Shown here piece after piece: positions 22,288 through 30,556 of a stretch of 64,000 nucleotides of DNA. The DNA lies in NCBI RefSeq assembly GCF_014764385.1, contig NZ_CP061714.1, forward strand, positions 62,001 through 126,000. The letters run 5' to 3'. Under the pieces are notes generated by a model. It was not told where the DNA came from. It made no database searches and saw only the letters and a list, made by a program, of their open reading frames with translations. The stretch's first letter is position 1. Each line of letters starts with the position of its first letter. The DNA is from Luteimonas sp. MC1825. Its GTDB lineage: Bacteria; Pseudomonadota; Gammaproteobacteria; Xanthomonadales; Xanthomonadaceae. The translations under genes were made by a program, and so were the position numbers.

Positions 22288-22635
22288 GTGAACGTCATGT
22301 TGAAGCGAGCGTACGAATCTCCGGCCAAGAACGATGGTGACAGGATTCTCGTAGATCGTCTTTGGCCACGAGGCCTGGCCAAGGTCAACGCTGAAATCGA
22401 TCTCTGGCTCAAAGAGGTCGCGCCATCGACCGGGCTTCGCCAATGGTTTGGGCATGACCCGGAGAAATGGTCCGAGTTCAAGAGAAGGTATCGCGCTGAG
22501 TTGAAGATCAATCCAGCATGGTCTGAGCTTCAAGCGCTCGCCCGTCAAGGAGATCTCACTCTTGTGTACGGGGCCAAGGATCAATTGCACAATGAAGCGG
22601 TGGTGCTGAAGGAGCTCCTGGAGCGCCGCACCTGA
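22288..22635 (+). CDS. Cassette c45: DUF488 family protein (YeaO-like)
   Basis: 115 residues from a GTG at 22288, which has GGGGG at about 9 bases. Family marks: KRAYESPAKNDGDRILVDRLWPRG (residues 5-28, given here in part), WLKEVAPSTGLRQWFGHDP, and LTLVYGAKDQLHNEAVVL at the end. DUF488 proteins are small cytosolic proteins with a conserved Asp-Arg-x-Trp-Pro-Arg-Gly motif and no settled function. Lies between two decayed attC sites, so this cassette is probably old and immobile. Confidence 0.9.
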   Translation: MNVMLKRAYESPAKNDGDRILVDRLWPRGLAKVNAEIDLWLKEVAPSTGLRQWFGHDPEKWSEFKRRYRAELKINPAWSELQALARQGDLTLVYGAKDQLHNEAVVLKELLERRT

Positions 22636-22719
22636 CAACTCATTCGAGCCGAACGGCACGCCAGTCAAGGCTATGAGTTGCAACTGTTCGCTTTGCCGAC
22701 GCGTGGGAGGCGTTTGGGC
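22630..22719 (+). repeat. attC45, strongly decayed
   Basis: ACCTGACAACTCATTCGAGC resembles the start of an attC and GGCGTTTGGGC (22709-22719) its end, but the central stem is gone. Confidence 0.45.
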
Positions 22720-22733
22720 CTACTGGAGTTCGC

Positions 22734-23174
22734 GTGAAGTCCGATGAGTTCCGCCTCGCTCGGTTCCTGCATGCCCAGGAACATTCCTACGCCGCTGCAC
22801 TGCAGGAGCTGTGCTCCGGCAGGAAACGGTCGCACTGGATCTGGTTCGTCTTTCCCCAGCTCAGGGGGCTTGGGCGCAGTTCCAACTCCGAGGTGTATGG
22901 CGTGGCCGGCCTGGCCGAGGCTCGCGCTTACCTTGCAGATCCGATTCTGGGGCACCGGCTCCGAGAAGCGACACGAGCCATGCTGGCTCATCAGTCCTTG
23001 GGCGCGAGCGCCCTGCTCGGCGACCTCGATGCGCTGGAGTTCCGGTCGTGTCTTACGCTGTTCTCGGTCGCTGATCCATCCGAGCACGTCTTTGCAATGG
23101 CGCTTGAGCGCTTCTTCGCTGGGGAGCGTGATGTGCGGACACTTGAGCTGCTGGACGCGCAGGGTGAGGCCTAA
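22734..23174 (+). CDS. Cassette c46: DUF1810 family protein
   Basis: 146 residues with a GTG start and TGGAG seven bases before it. Clear DUF1810 pattern: ARFLHAQEHSYAAALQELCS, RSHWIWFVFPQLRGLGRSSN (about 32-51), then GHRLREATRAML and FRSCLTLFSVADPSEHVF. These cytosolic proteins are common and uncharacterised. Its stop TAA is part of a perfect R'' heptamer (GCCTAAC, 23169-23175) although no attC follows, so this was a cassette whose attC has been lost. Confidence 0.9.
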   Translation: MKSDEFRLARFLHAQEHSYAAALQELCSGRKRSHWIWFVFPQLRGLGRSSNSEVYGVAGLAEARAYLADPILGHRLREATRAMLAHQSLGASALLGDLDALEFRSCLTLFSVADPSEHVFAMALERFFAGERDVRTLELLDAQGEA

Positions 23175-23175
23175 C
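23169..23175 (+). repeat. Isolated R'' heptamer: remnant of the last attC
   Basis: GCCTAAC at the stop of the DUF1810 gene with unrelated sequence beyond. Marks the distal boundary of the integron array. Confidence 0.6.
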
Positions 23176-23269
23176 ACCATCATGTCCCCGTACACCGGCG
23201 CCGTGTCCGGCCCGAACCCGTGCCAGGATTGGCATCAACGCGCGATTTTCCACTTGCAGGTGAGCGGAC

Positions 23270-23959
23270 ATGAGACATGGCGAACGACATCGCACCCATC
23301 GGACCGGCTGGCTTCGCGCGGCGGTGCTTGGCGCGAACGACGGGATCGTATCCACCGCCAGCCTGGTGCTCGGTGTGGCCGCCGCCGGTGCAGGCACACG
23401 CGCGATTCTCGTCGCGGGTGTCGCCGGCCTGGTCGCCGGTGCCATGTCGATGGCCGCCGGCGAGTACGTGTCGGTCAGTTCGCAGGCGGACACCGAACGC
23501 GCCGACCTGGACCGCGAGCGCAAGGAGTTGGCGGCCAACCCGGAAGAGGAGCACGAGGAACTGGTGTCGATCTACATGCAGCGGGGGCTGGACAGGGAGT
23601 TGGCGACGCGCGTTGCCACGCGCCTGACCGCGCATGACGCGCTTGGCGCCCACGGCCGGGACGAGCTTGGCATCTCGGAAACGCTGGCAGCGAAGCCAGT
23701 CCAGGCCGCACTGGCTTCGGCTGGAACCTTCGCCGCGGGCGCGGCGTTGCCGCTGCTGATGGTGCTCGTGCTTCCGCAGGCCGGAGTGATGTGGGGAGTG
23801 GCCGGCAGTTCGCTGCTGTTCCTCGCGTTGCTGGGTCTCGTGGCGGCGCGGGCGGGCGGTTCGCCAGTATCGGCTTCGGTGCTGCGTGTCGCCTTCTGGG
23901 GCACGCTGGCCATGGGCATGACGGCAGCGGTTGGCGCGCTCTTTGGCGTGAGCGCATGA
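23270..23959 (+). CDS. VIT1/CCC1-family transporter
   Basis: 229 residues. The N-terminal part has WLRAAVLGANDGIVSTASLV (about 14-33), the hallmark of VIT/CCC1 iron-manganese transporters, followed by AGAMSMAAGEYVSVSSQAD (about 57-75), a cytosolic acidic region (ERADLDRERKEL...), and three further helices. Members move Fe2+ or Mn2+ across membranes. The start ATG follows GCAGGTGAGCGGAC; the frame is GC-rich like the core genome. Likely the first non-cassette gene. Confidence 0.92.
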   Translation: MRHGERHRTHRTGWLRAAVLGANDGIVSTASLVLGVAAAGAGTRAILVAGVAGLVAGAMSMAAGEYVSVSSQADTERADLDRERKELAANPEEEHEELVSIYMQRGLDRELATRVATRLTAHDALGAHGRDELGISETLAAKPVQAALASAGTFAAGAALPLLMVLVLPQAGVMWGVAGSSLLFLALLGLVAARAGGSPVSASVLRVAFWGTLAMGMTAAVGALFGVSA

Positions 23960-24064
23960 GACAACCAGTTCGCGCAGCGCTCGTTCAGACTCTGGCTGAT
24001 CGACGGCGGCGACCACGCCGTGCAGTTCCTGCTGTTCGGGCTGGTGCTTGGCCTCTGGAGCTGA
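23960..24064 (+). pseudogene. Remnant of a DUF1761-like membrane protein (C-terminus only)
   Basis: Directly after the VIT stop, in the same frame, 34 codons read DNQFAQRSFRLWLIDGGDHA and then VQFLLFGLVLGLWS before a TGA. This resembles the C-terminus of DUF1761 proteins (…LIDGGYHAVQF…LGLW). No start codon or N-terminal part is present, so it is a fragment left after a deletion. Confidence 0.45.
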
Positions 24065-24174
24065 ATTCGAGGATGGCGCGTGGTGTCACATGTCGGCTCC
24101 ACGGGCCGTCAATGCACGCAGTCGTATCCCGTTCGCCAGGAGGGCGTGGAGCGTGACGCTGGAGGGCGCATCAA

Positions 24175-24396
24175 ATGAAGACGTTCATCGTGCTGCTGGG
24201 CTGGTGCCTGCTGTTTGTCCTGTGCTGGCCCCTGGCGCTGCTGGCCCTGGTGCTGTGGCCGCTCGCGTGGCTGGTGCTGCTGCCGTTCCGCCTGGTGGGC
24301 ATCACGTTCGCCGCGCTGTTCGCGCTGCTGCAGGCGATCCTGTTCCTGCCCGCACGCCTGCTTGGCTGGCGTCCGTCCCGTCCCGTGTCTGCCTGA
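24175..24396 (+). CDS. Small two-helix membrane protein
   Basis: 73 residues, very hydrophobic (leucine, tryptophan and alanine rich), with helices at about 4-33 and 40-62 and a short basic tail. GGAGGGCGCATCAAATG gives a fair ribosome site. Similar tiny membrane proteins occur in many proteobacteria without known role. High GC as in the core. Confidence 0.65.
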   Translation: MKTFIVLLGWCLLFVLCWPLALLALVLWPLAWLVLLPFRLVGITFAALFALLQAILFLPARLLGWRPSRPVSA

Positions 24397-24430
24397 AGGC
24401 CCACGCGCTCAAGCACGTCCAGGAGTCGCC

Positions 24431-24508
24431 ATGACCAGGTACGCCGCACCGCTTCGACGCGCACTGATGGCGGTGAACGGGATCCACCGCGACATCGCAG
24501 CCGAATAG
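24431..24508 (+). CDS. Possible 25-residue ORF
   Basis: MTRYAAPLRRALMAVNGIHR followed by DIAAE and a TAG. It has CCAGGAG at a good distance before the ATG and lies 34 bases after the small membrane protein, so it could be a real microprotein of that transcript. Nothing else supports it. Confidence 0.35.
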   Translation: MTRYAAPLRRALMAVNGIHRDIAAE

Positions 24509-24516
24509 GCGCGGGC

Positions 24517-26238
24517 TTACCGCGCCCGCGCGCCCGGCACCGCGACCTGCGGCTTGGCACCGGCAAACCGCTCGCCGAAGAAGTCGCCGTCGTTCCAGCG
24601 CGGACGCGCGTCCTCGGCGCCGATCTGCCAGGCGATGCGCGCGGAGAGGCGGGCGAGGCGCGCGGCATCGTCGTAGTGGATCGGCAGCGTCGCGTCGTCG
24701 CAGGGGCGGTGATAGCAGTTGCGCATGAACCAGGTGGACGACACCCGCGGGTCGCGCGCGGTATCCACCGGCTCCACGCCACCGTCCAGGTACACCGCCG
24801 GAATGCCGGCGCGCACGAACGAGAACTGGTCGCTGCGCACGAACACGGCTTCTTCGGGGAAGGGATCCGACGACACCGCCACGCCGATCTCGGCCGCCGC
24901 CGCATCCACCACCGCCTTGAGCGACGAGTGCTGCACGCCGATCGACACCACGTCGCGGCTCGGGGCGGTCAGCACCGGCATGTCGATGTTGATGTTGGCC
25001 ACCAGCGACCCGCGCGGCACGGTGGGGCGCTGCGCGAACCACTGCGAGCCGAGCAGGCCCTGCTCCTCGCCGGTCAGGGCGACGAACAGCTGCGAGCGCC
25101 GCGGCGCTGTTTCGCCCGCCTGCAGTTCGCGTGCCGCCTCCAGCATCACCGCCACGCCGAGCGCGTTGTCGATGGCGCCGTTGTGGATCGTGTCGCCCTC
25201 AACCTCGGCGCCGACGCCGACGTGGTCGAGGTGCGCGGTATGCACCACGTACTCGTCGGCCAGCATCGGATCCGCGCCGCGCAGCAGGCCCACCACGTTG
25301 CGCGACTGCATCGGTTCCACCCGGGTGCGCACGGCGAGCGACAGGGTGCCGGGCAGGTCGAAGCCGCGCAGCGTGCCTGCGCGCGCGTCGGCGAGCAGCT
25401 GCGCGGCGCTGCGGTCGTGGCCGGCTAACAGGGCGTCGGCGGCGGCGGCGCTGACGCGCGCCACCACCTTCAGGCCGGGCCAGGTGTCGATGCCGCGGCC
25501 GTCGTCGTCGCGCAAGCGCAGCGCGGGCTTGTCCCAGCCGGCGGCGCTGCGCGCCCAGGGCAGGCGCACTTCGTCGTCGGCCGTGCCCACCAGCACCACG
25601 CCCACGGCGCCGCGTTCGGCGATGCCGCGCAGCTTTTCCTGCAGCGAGCCGTGGAAGGCACGGCGGGTGTCGTCGAAACCCGCCGGCGCGCCGCCCAACA
25701 TCATCGCCACCTTGCCGCGCAGGTCGAGGCCGGCAAAGTCGTCGTGGCCGAGTTCGGGCGCATGCACCGCCTGGCCGACGAACACCGCCGGCGCGTCCAC
25801 TTCGGCCAGCGGCTGGTTGAAGTTGGCCATCGGCAGGAACTCGTCCTGGAACGCCAGCGCGATCACCTCGCCGTTGCGGTGCACCTCGAGGCGTGCACCG
25901 TCGGCGGCGATGGTGCCGCGCAGCAGCGGCACGCGCTGGAACCAGCTGCCGTCGTCGCCGCTCGGCGCGAGGCCGATGGCGGCGAAGCGCTCCGCGACAT
26001 GCTCGGCCGCGAGGTCGAAGCCGGCCGTGCCGGTTTCGCGGCCGTGCATGCGGTCGTCGGCGAGCGCGCGCACGTCGGCCTCGATGCGGTGGGCAGCCGG
26101 ATCGGTCGAGCGCGGGGCGCTGGGTGCGCGGATCTGGCCCGATGCCGCCGGCGCGGTGTCACGCGAGCAGGCGGGCAGTGCGACGGTCAATGCGACGGCG
26201 AGCAGGGCCGGCGCGATGCGGCGGGCGGTGAACGGCAT
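24517..26238 (-). CDS. M28-family zinc peptidase, lipoprotein
   Basis: 573 residues from the ATG at 26238, chosen because the lipoprotein signal (…VALTVALPAC, Cys24) begins there; the frame is open 45 bases further. A PA-type insert lies around 145-225 and the M28 catalytic domain around 310-540. Zinc ligands and catalytic residues: HLD (His336, Asp338), AIDNALG (Asp357), TGEEQG (Glu391, Glu392), NINIDMP (Asp419) and the final His in CYHRPCDD. Predicted aminopeptidase in the periplasm. Same strand as, and upstream ends near, the beta-lactamase-fold gene. Confidence 0.93.
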   Translation of the reverse strand: MPFTARRIAPALLAVALTVALPACSRDTAPAASGQIRAPSAPRSTDPAAHRIEADVRALADDRMHGRETGTAGFDLAAEHVAERFAAIGLAPSGDDGSWFQRVPLLRGTIAADGARLEVHRNGEVIALAFQDEFLPMANFNQPLAEVDAPAVFVGQAVHAPELGHDDFAGLDLRGKVAMMLGGAPAGFDDTRRAFHGSLQEKLRGIAERGAVGVVLVGTADDEVRLPWARSAAGWDKPALRLRDDDGRGIDTWPGLKVVARVSAAAADALLAGHDRSAAQLLADARAGTLRGFDLPGTLSLAVRTRVEPMQSRNVVGLLRGADPMLADEYVVHTAHLDHVGVGAEVEGDTIHNGAIDNALGVAVMLEAARELQAGETAPRRSQLFVALTGEEQGLLGSQWFAQRPTVPRGSLVANINIDMPVLTAPSRDVVSIGVQHSSLKAVVDAAAAEIGVAVSSDPFPEEAVFVRSDQFSFVRAGIPAVYLDGGVEPVDTARDPRVSSTWFMRNCYHRPCDDATLPIHYDDAARLARLSARIAWQIGAEDARPRWNDGDFFGERFAGAKPQVAVPGARAR

Positions 26239-26292
26239 GGGGGCGTCCGGCGATGCGAAGGCCGCCAGCCTAGCCTGCGGCACCCGCTGCGG

Positions 26293-27393
26293 TCACGGCT
26301 CCAGGAACAGCGCGGCAATCGCCCGCGCCGTCGCATAGGGCTCCGGATCGTTGCGGTTGCTGAGCAGCACCACGGTCAGGCGCTGCCGCGGCCAGTGCAG
26401 GATCACGTTGCGGAAGCCGATGGTCTCGCCGGAGTGCCACAGCAGGTCGCCATGCAGGCGCCAGCCGTAGCCGTAGGCGTCGACGTCGGGCTCGCCGGTG
26501 GGCGTGGTGGTCTGCGCCGCCACCATGCGTGCGCGTGACGCTGGCGACAGCAGGCGGCCATCGTCGAGCGCTGCCGCCCATGCGGTGAGATCGTCGATGG
26601 AGGCGTAGATGCCGCCGTCGCCGAGCACGGCGCTGGTGGTGCTCTGGTCGGTGCGCTGCCAGCCGTCCGCCGCCGTGCTGTAGCCGTAGGCGCGGTGCGC
26701 GACCTGCGATACGCCGTCCTCGAACGCCACCGCGCCGTCCATGCCCAGCGGGGCGAAGATCCGCGCCTGCAGGAAGTCCGCGTAGCGGCGGCCGGATGCT
26801 TCTTCCACCACGCGCGCCAGCAGCGCGTAGCCGGTGTTGCTGTAGCGGTAGGCGCTGCCGGGCGCGAAGTACGGGGCGATGGCCGCGGCCGGTGGCGTGC
26901 CGGCGGCCGCATCGCAGGGCAGGCCGTTGGCCAGCAGGCACACCACGTCGGCGTCGCGCACCTGGCCGCTGAAGTCCGCCGCCATCAGGTCTTCGTAATC
27001 CGGCAGGCCGCCGGTGTGCGCGAGCAGGTGGTGCAGGGTCACGCCGTCGGCATGCGCGGGGAGGGCCGGCAGCCAGCGGCGCACCGGATCGTCCAGCCGC
27101 AGCACGCCGTCGTCGATCAGCAGCAGCACCGCGGTGGCGGTGAACTGCTTCGACACCGAGGCCAACCGGAAGCGGGTCGCCGGCGTGACGGCGATGCCCT
27201 GCTCCAGGTCGGCCAGGCCGTAGGCGCGGCGCACCAGGGTGTCGCCGTCGCGCACCACCAGGAGGGCGGCGCCGGGGCCGTCGCCGGCATAGCGCTGCAT
27301 GTGGCCGTCGATCGCGGTCATCGTGTCGTTTCCCATGGCGCGGCCCGTGAACAGTGCCGCGAGCAGCAGGCATACCTGGGCTGTTGTGCGCAT
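26293..27393 (-). CDS. Beta-lactamase family serine hydrolase, secreted
   Basis: 366 residues with a signal peptide (hydrophobic 8-18, cleavage near AMG). Serine hydrolase marks of class C beta-lactamase/DD-peptidase relatives: SVSK at 79-82, YSN at 184-186 and HSG at 320-322. Such proteins are mostly peptidases or esterases rather than true antibiotic-resistance enzymes. It precedes the M28 peptidase gene on the same strand with a 54-base gap, so they may be co-transcribed. Confidence 0.92.
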   Translation of the reverse strand: MRTTAQVCLLLAALFTGRAMGNDTMTAIDGHMQRYAGDGPGAALLVVRDGDTLVRRAYGLADLEQGIAVTPATRFRLASVSKQFTATAVLLLIDDGVLRLDDPVRRWLPALPAHADGVTLHHLLAHTGGLPDYEDLMAADFSGQVRDADVVCLLANGLPCDAAAGTPPAAAIAPYFAPGSAYRYSNTGYALLARVVEEASGRRYADFLQARIFAPLGMDGAVAFEDGVSQVAHRAYGYSTAADGWQRTDQSTTSAVLGDGGIYASIDDLTAWAAALDDGRLLSPASRARMVAAQTTTPTGEPDVDAYGYGWRLHGDLLWHSGETIGFRNVILHWPRQRLTVVLLSNRNDPEPYATARAIAALFLEP

Positions 27394-27450
27394 CGGCCGA
27401 TTCTAGCCGCGGACGGCGATGGTCGCCGCGGTCCCGCCGGGCGCCGCACC

Positions 27451-28236
27451 TCAACGCTCGCGCCGCGGAAACTCCAGCACCTTGCCGCGTGCGTCGTCCT
27501 CATCACGGCCGTCGCGGTGCCACAGTACCGGCACGTCGTGCGGGGTCGGCAACTCGAACTGCTCGCGCTGCGCACGCTCGGCCTCCGCGGCCAGCTCGTC
27601 CTCGATCTCCCAGCTGTAGCGCTTGCGCGGGGCCATCGGGTCGAGGCGGCGGAACAGCCACGCCGCCAGCGCGCCGCCGACCGCACCGCCCAGGTGCGAC
27701 TGCCACGACACGCCGGGCTCGCGCGGCAGCACGGTGAGCAGCATGCCGCCATAGAACAGGAAGCCGATCATCGTCGCGGCGATCGCCGCGCGGTCGCGGC
27801 GCAGCACGCCGAGCACGAACACCAGGAACATCAGGCCATGGGTCACGCCGCTGGCGCCGATGTGGAACGAGCCCGGCTCGCCCAGCAGCCACGCGCCCAC
27901 GCCGGAGCCCAGCCACATCAGCGGCAGCCCGCGCAGGGTGGCGCGCGGATACACGCCGCCCGCCAGCGTGCCGAGGAACAGGATCGACAGGCTGTTGGCC
28001 ACCAGGTGCTCGAGCGAGCCGTGCAGCAGCGGCGCGGTCAGCAGGCCCATCAGGCCCGCCATGCTGCCCGGCGCCACCGCGAACGCGCGCGTGGCCAGCA
28101 TGCCCTGCACCAGGTCCATCAGCACCAGCACCGCCACCGCGGCCAGGCTGCACCAGGCGGCGCGGCTGAAGCGCCGCCAGTCGGCGCGGCGCTGGGCGGC
28201 GGGGTCGGCGGGCGGGTCCGTGTCGGGCAGGTACAT
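27451..28236 (-). CDS. Rhomboid-family intramembrane serine protease
   Basis: 261 residues from the ATG at 28236. Six hydrophobic helices; HGSLEHLVAN (His72, His77, Asn81), catalytic GASG with Ser129 and His181 in SWQSHLGG. The C-terminal about 50 residues are cytosolic, charged and end in KVLEFPRRER. Core-type protease of unknown substrate; divergent from rlmI across a short intergenic region that should hold both promoters. Confidence 0.93.
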   Translation of the reverse strand: MYLPDTDPPADPAAQRRADWRRFSRAAWCSLAAVAVLVLMDLVQGMLATRAFAVAPGSMAGLMGLLTAPLLHGSLEHLVANSLSILFLGTLAGGVYPRATLRGLPLMWLGSGVGAWLLGEPGSFHIGASGVTHGLMFLVFVLGVLRRDRAAIAATMIGFLFYGGMLLTVLPREPGVSWQSHLGGAVGGALAAWLFRRLDPMAPRKRYSWEIEDELAAEAERAQREQFELPTPHDVPVLWHRDGRDEDDARGKVLEFPRRER

Positions 28237-28339
28237 GGACCAACAATGGCGCCACCTGCCGCCAACGCAAGGGCCGTGGGCACCCCGGCGCGGCGCCGCC
28301 GGGCCGCAGCCGCGCGGCGCGACCCGGTAGAATCGCGCC

Positions 28340-29509
28340 ATGAATGACGCCCTGCCCGTGGTCCGCCTGCGCAACGCCTGGCGGTCCAGCCATCCGTGGA
28401 TCTTCCAGAAGCTGGTCGAAAAGCCCAACCCGCGCCCCAAGCCCGGCGCCATCGTCGACGTGCTCAACGTCGACGGCGAGTGGATCGGCCGCGGTTTCTA
28501 CAACGGCCATTCGCGGATCGCGGTGCGCATCCTCGAGATCGATCCCGACGTGGTCGTCGACGCCGCCTGGTTCGCGCGCAAGATCGCCGCCGCCGTGGCG
28601 CTGCGCCGCGAGGTGCTGCGCCTGGACGAGGTCGGCGACGCCTGGCGGGTGGTGCACAGCGAGGGCGACGGCCTCAGCGGCCTGGTGGTGGACCGCTACG
28701 CCGACCTGCTGGTCATCGAGCTGTTCAGTGCCGGCATGTTCCGCCACCGCGAATGGATCATGGACGCGCTGCGCGCGCAGTTCCCGGGCTGCCGCTTCCA
28801 CGTCTCCGCCGACGAGCACGTGCAGAAGCAGGAGAGCTTCGACTTCCACGGCACCAGCACCACGGAGCCGGCGCTGATCACCGAACACGGCATCCGCTTC
28901 CGCGCCGATCCCGCGGGCGCGCACAAGACCGGCTTCTTCGCCGACCAGCGCGACAATCGGGAGTGGCTGAGCCGCCAGGTCAACGGCAAGCGCGTGCTTG
29001 ACCTGTGCTGCAACACCGGCGGCTTCGCCGTGTATTCGGCGGTGCGCGGCGCGGCGGAAGTCGTGGGCGTGGACATCGACGCCGACGTGATCGAGCTCGC
29101 CAAGGGCAACGCCCGCCTCAACAACGTGCGCCCGCGCTTCGTGCAGGCCGACATCTTCCCGTGGCTGCGCGATGCCGCCAACGCCGGCGACCAGTACGAC
29201 GTGGTGATCCTGGACCCGGCCAAGATGACCCGCGACCGCGAGCAGGTGATCCCGGCGCTCAAGAAGTACCTGGACATGAACAAGCTCGCGCTCGGCGTGG
29301 TGAAGCCGGGCGGCCTGCTGGCCACGTTCTCGTGCACGGGGCTGGTGAGCGAGGAGCAGTTCCTCGACATGCTGCGCCGCGCGGCGTACTTCTCCAACCG
29401 CACCGTGCAGGTGCTCAAGGTGTCCGGCGCCGGCCCCGACCATCCGTTCATGGCGCACGCGCAGGAATCGCGCTACCTCAAGGCGGTGTTCTGCCGCGTG
29501 CTGGACTGA
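28340..29509 (+). CDS. rlmI: Class I SAM-dependent rRNA methyltransferase, RlmI-like
   Basis: 389 residues. N-terminal PUA domain (about 1-80; VRLRNAWRSSHPWIFQ, GAIVDVLNVDGEWIGRGFYN), an RNA-binding middle part, and a Rossmann methyltransferase domain with VLDLCCNTGGFAVYSA (about 219-234) and the DPAKMTRDR motif (about 297-305) in the position of the DPP loop. RlmI methylates m5C1962 of 23S rRNA in E. coli; close relatives in this phylum share the layout. Length fits the family (396 in E. coli). Confidence 0.9.
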   Translation: MNDALPVVRLRNAWRSSHPWIFQKLVEKPNPRPKPGAIVDVLNVDGEWIGRGFYNGHSRIAVRILEIDPDVVVDAAWFARKIAAAVALRREVLRLDEVGDAWRVVHSEGDGLSGLVVDRYADLLVIELFSAGMFRHREWIMDALRAQFPGCRFHVSADEHVQKQESFDFHGTSTTEPALITEHGIRFRADPAGAHKTGFFADQRDNREWLSRQVNGKRVLDLCCNTGGFAVYSAVRGAAEVVGVDIDADVIELAKGNARLNNVRPRFVQADIFPWLRDAANAGDQYDVVILDPAKMTRDREQVIPALKKYLDMNKLALGVVKPGGLLATFSCTGLVSEEQFLDMLRRAAYFSNRTVQVLKVSGAGPDHPFMAHAQESRYLKAVFCRVLD

Positions 29510-29653
29510 CCGCGCTGCACAGGGTTTGTACAACCCGGCGCTTCATCCATGTCTAACCGGTCCGTACCTAGCGTGTGCGGGCCGCGCCGTGGGCCTCATC
29601 ACGGTGTCCACGTATCGCGGCGACTTCCCCCAGTCCCGGATCCGGAGAACCCC

Positions 29654-30436
29654 ATGCGCAGCTGGTTGATCGTCCCCTTCACCGCCCTGTTTGCAACGTC
29701 GGCGCATGCCGCGGGCCCCGAGGCGGGCCGCTTCTCGATGTCGCTGTTCGGTGGCGCGGATGTGCCGCTCAGTGGCGATGTCCACGACGGCGCGGTGGCC
29801 GCCATCCCCAACCTCGGCCCGCTGAATCCCGACCTCGCGGGCGTCGATGCGGAGCTGCGCATCGGCGCGCGCGGGCACGACCGCATCTACGACTTGGCCA
29901 CGACGTTCGGCGTCGAGTTCGCGTACGCGTTCGACGACCGCTCCGAGATCTTCGGCCAGGTGCGGCAGACGCGCGCCGGCGAAGGCACGGTGCAGGTCGG
30001 CGGCGCCTACGTGCCGGCGCTGGCGACCGAGCTGCCGGTGTACGGCACCTTCGGCGCCTACGAGGCGCTTTCGGCCGAGCTGGGCTACCGCTACTACTTC
30101 GGCACGGCGGGCAGCGCGCGTCCGTTCGTGGGCGCACGCCTCGGTGCCTCGCGCACCGACGAGATCCGCGCCACGTTCGAGATCCCGGATGCCGCGATCA
30201 CGATCGCCGATGCGCCGTTCTACGACTCCGGCTGGGCCGCCACCGGTGGGCTGGATGTCGGCGTGATCATGCCGGTCAGCGACACCTTCAGCGTCACGCT
30301 CGCCAGCGGCGTGCGCTATGTCGCCGACCTCAAGGACGACGACAGCGCCATCGGCGGGCTTGGCCTGGCGAGCATCAACGACACCGGCAGCCGGTTCTCC
30401 GTGCCGGTGACGCTGTCGGCGCGCTGGGACTTCTGA
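29654..30436 (+). CDS. Outer-membrane beta-barrel protein
   Basis: 260 residues with a signal peptide ending AHA (near residue 19). The rest alternates hydrophobic and polar residues in strands typical of small barrels, such as LATTFGVEFAYAF, ELGYRYYFGTAGSARPFVG and FSVTLASGVRYVAD, and ends in a C-terminal Phe (LSARWDF), the BAM recognition signal. Likely an OmpA/OmpW-like barrel without a periplasmic domain. A strong terminator hairpin follows. Confidence 0.85.
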   Translation: MRSWLIVPFTALFATSAHAAGPEAGRFSMSLFGGADVPLSGDVHDGAVAAIPNLGPLNPDLAGVDAELRIGARGHDRIYDLATTFGVEFAYAFDDRSEIFGQVRQTRAGEGTVQVGGAYVPALATELPVYGTFGAYEALSAELGYRYYFGTAGSARPFVGARLGASRTDEIRATFEIPDAAITIADAPFYDSGWAATGGLDVGVIMPVSDTFSVTLASGVRYVADLKDDDSAIGGLGLASINDTGSRFSVPVTLSARWDF

Positions 30437-30452
30437 CGCGCGCCGTGTTTGG

Positions 30453-30502
30453 CCACGTGCCCGTCGCCGCGGCAACGCGCCGGCGGGCACGTGGTGCTTT
30501 TT
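30453..30502 (+). terminator. Rho-independent terminator after the outer-membrane protein gene
   Basis: CCACGTGCCCG (30453-30463) pairs with CGGGCACGTGG (30484-30494), followed by a run of five T at 30498-30502. Confidence 0.8.
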
Positions 30503-30556
30503 CCTGCACGCGGCGGCGGTCGCTGCGCATGAGACGGCAGCCACTACACTGTCGTC

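Larger units (their letters stand above)
1..23175 (+). mobile_element. Chromosomal integron cassette array (distal part)
   Basis: About 46 cassettes in one orientation are separated by attC sites whose outer heptamers read GCCTAAC (R'') and GTTAGGC (R'). Intact sites fall into a 112-bp and a 60-bp class with strongly similar sequence, which is the mark of a sedentary chromosomal integron. All cassette genes are on the + strand, so the attI/intI platform should lie left of position 1; no integrase is visible here. The array is already open at position 1. It ends with decayed sites and a lone R'' at 23169-23175. Base composition is clearly less GC-rich than the core genes after 24.5 kb. Confidence 0.95.
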
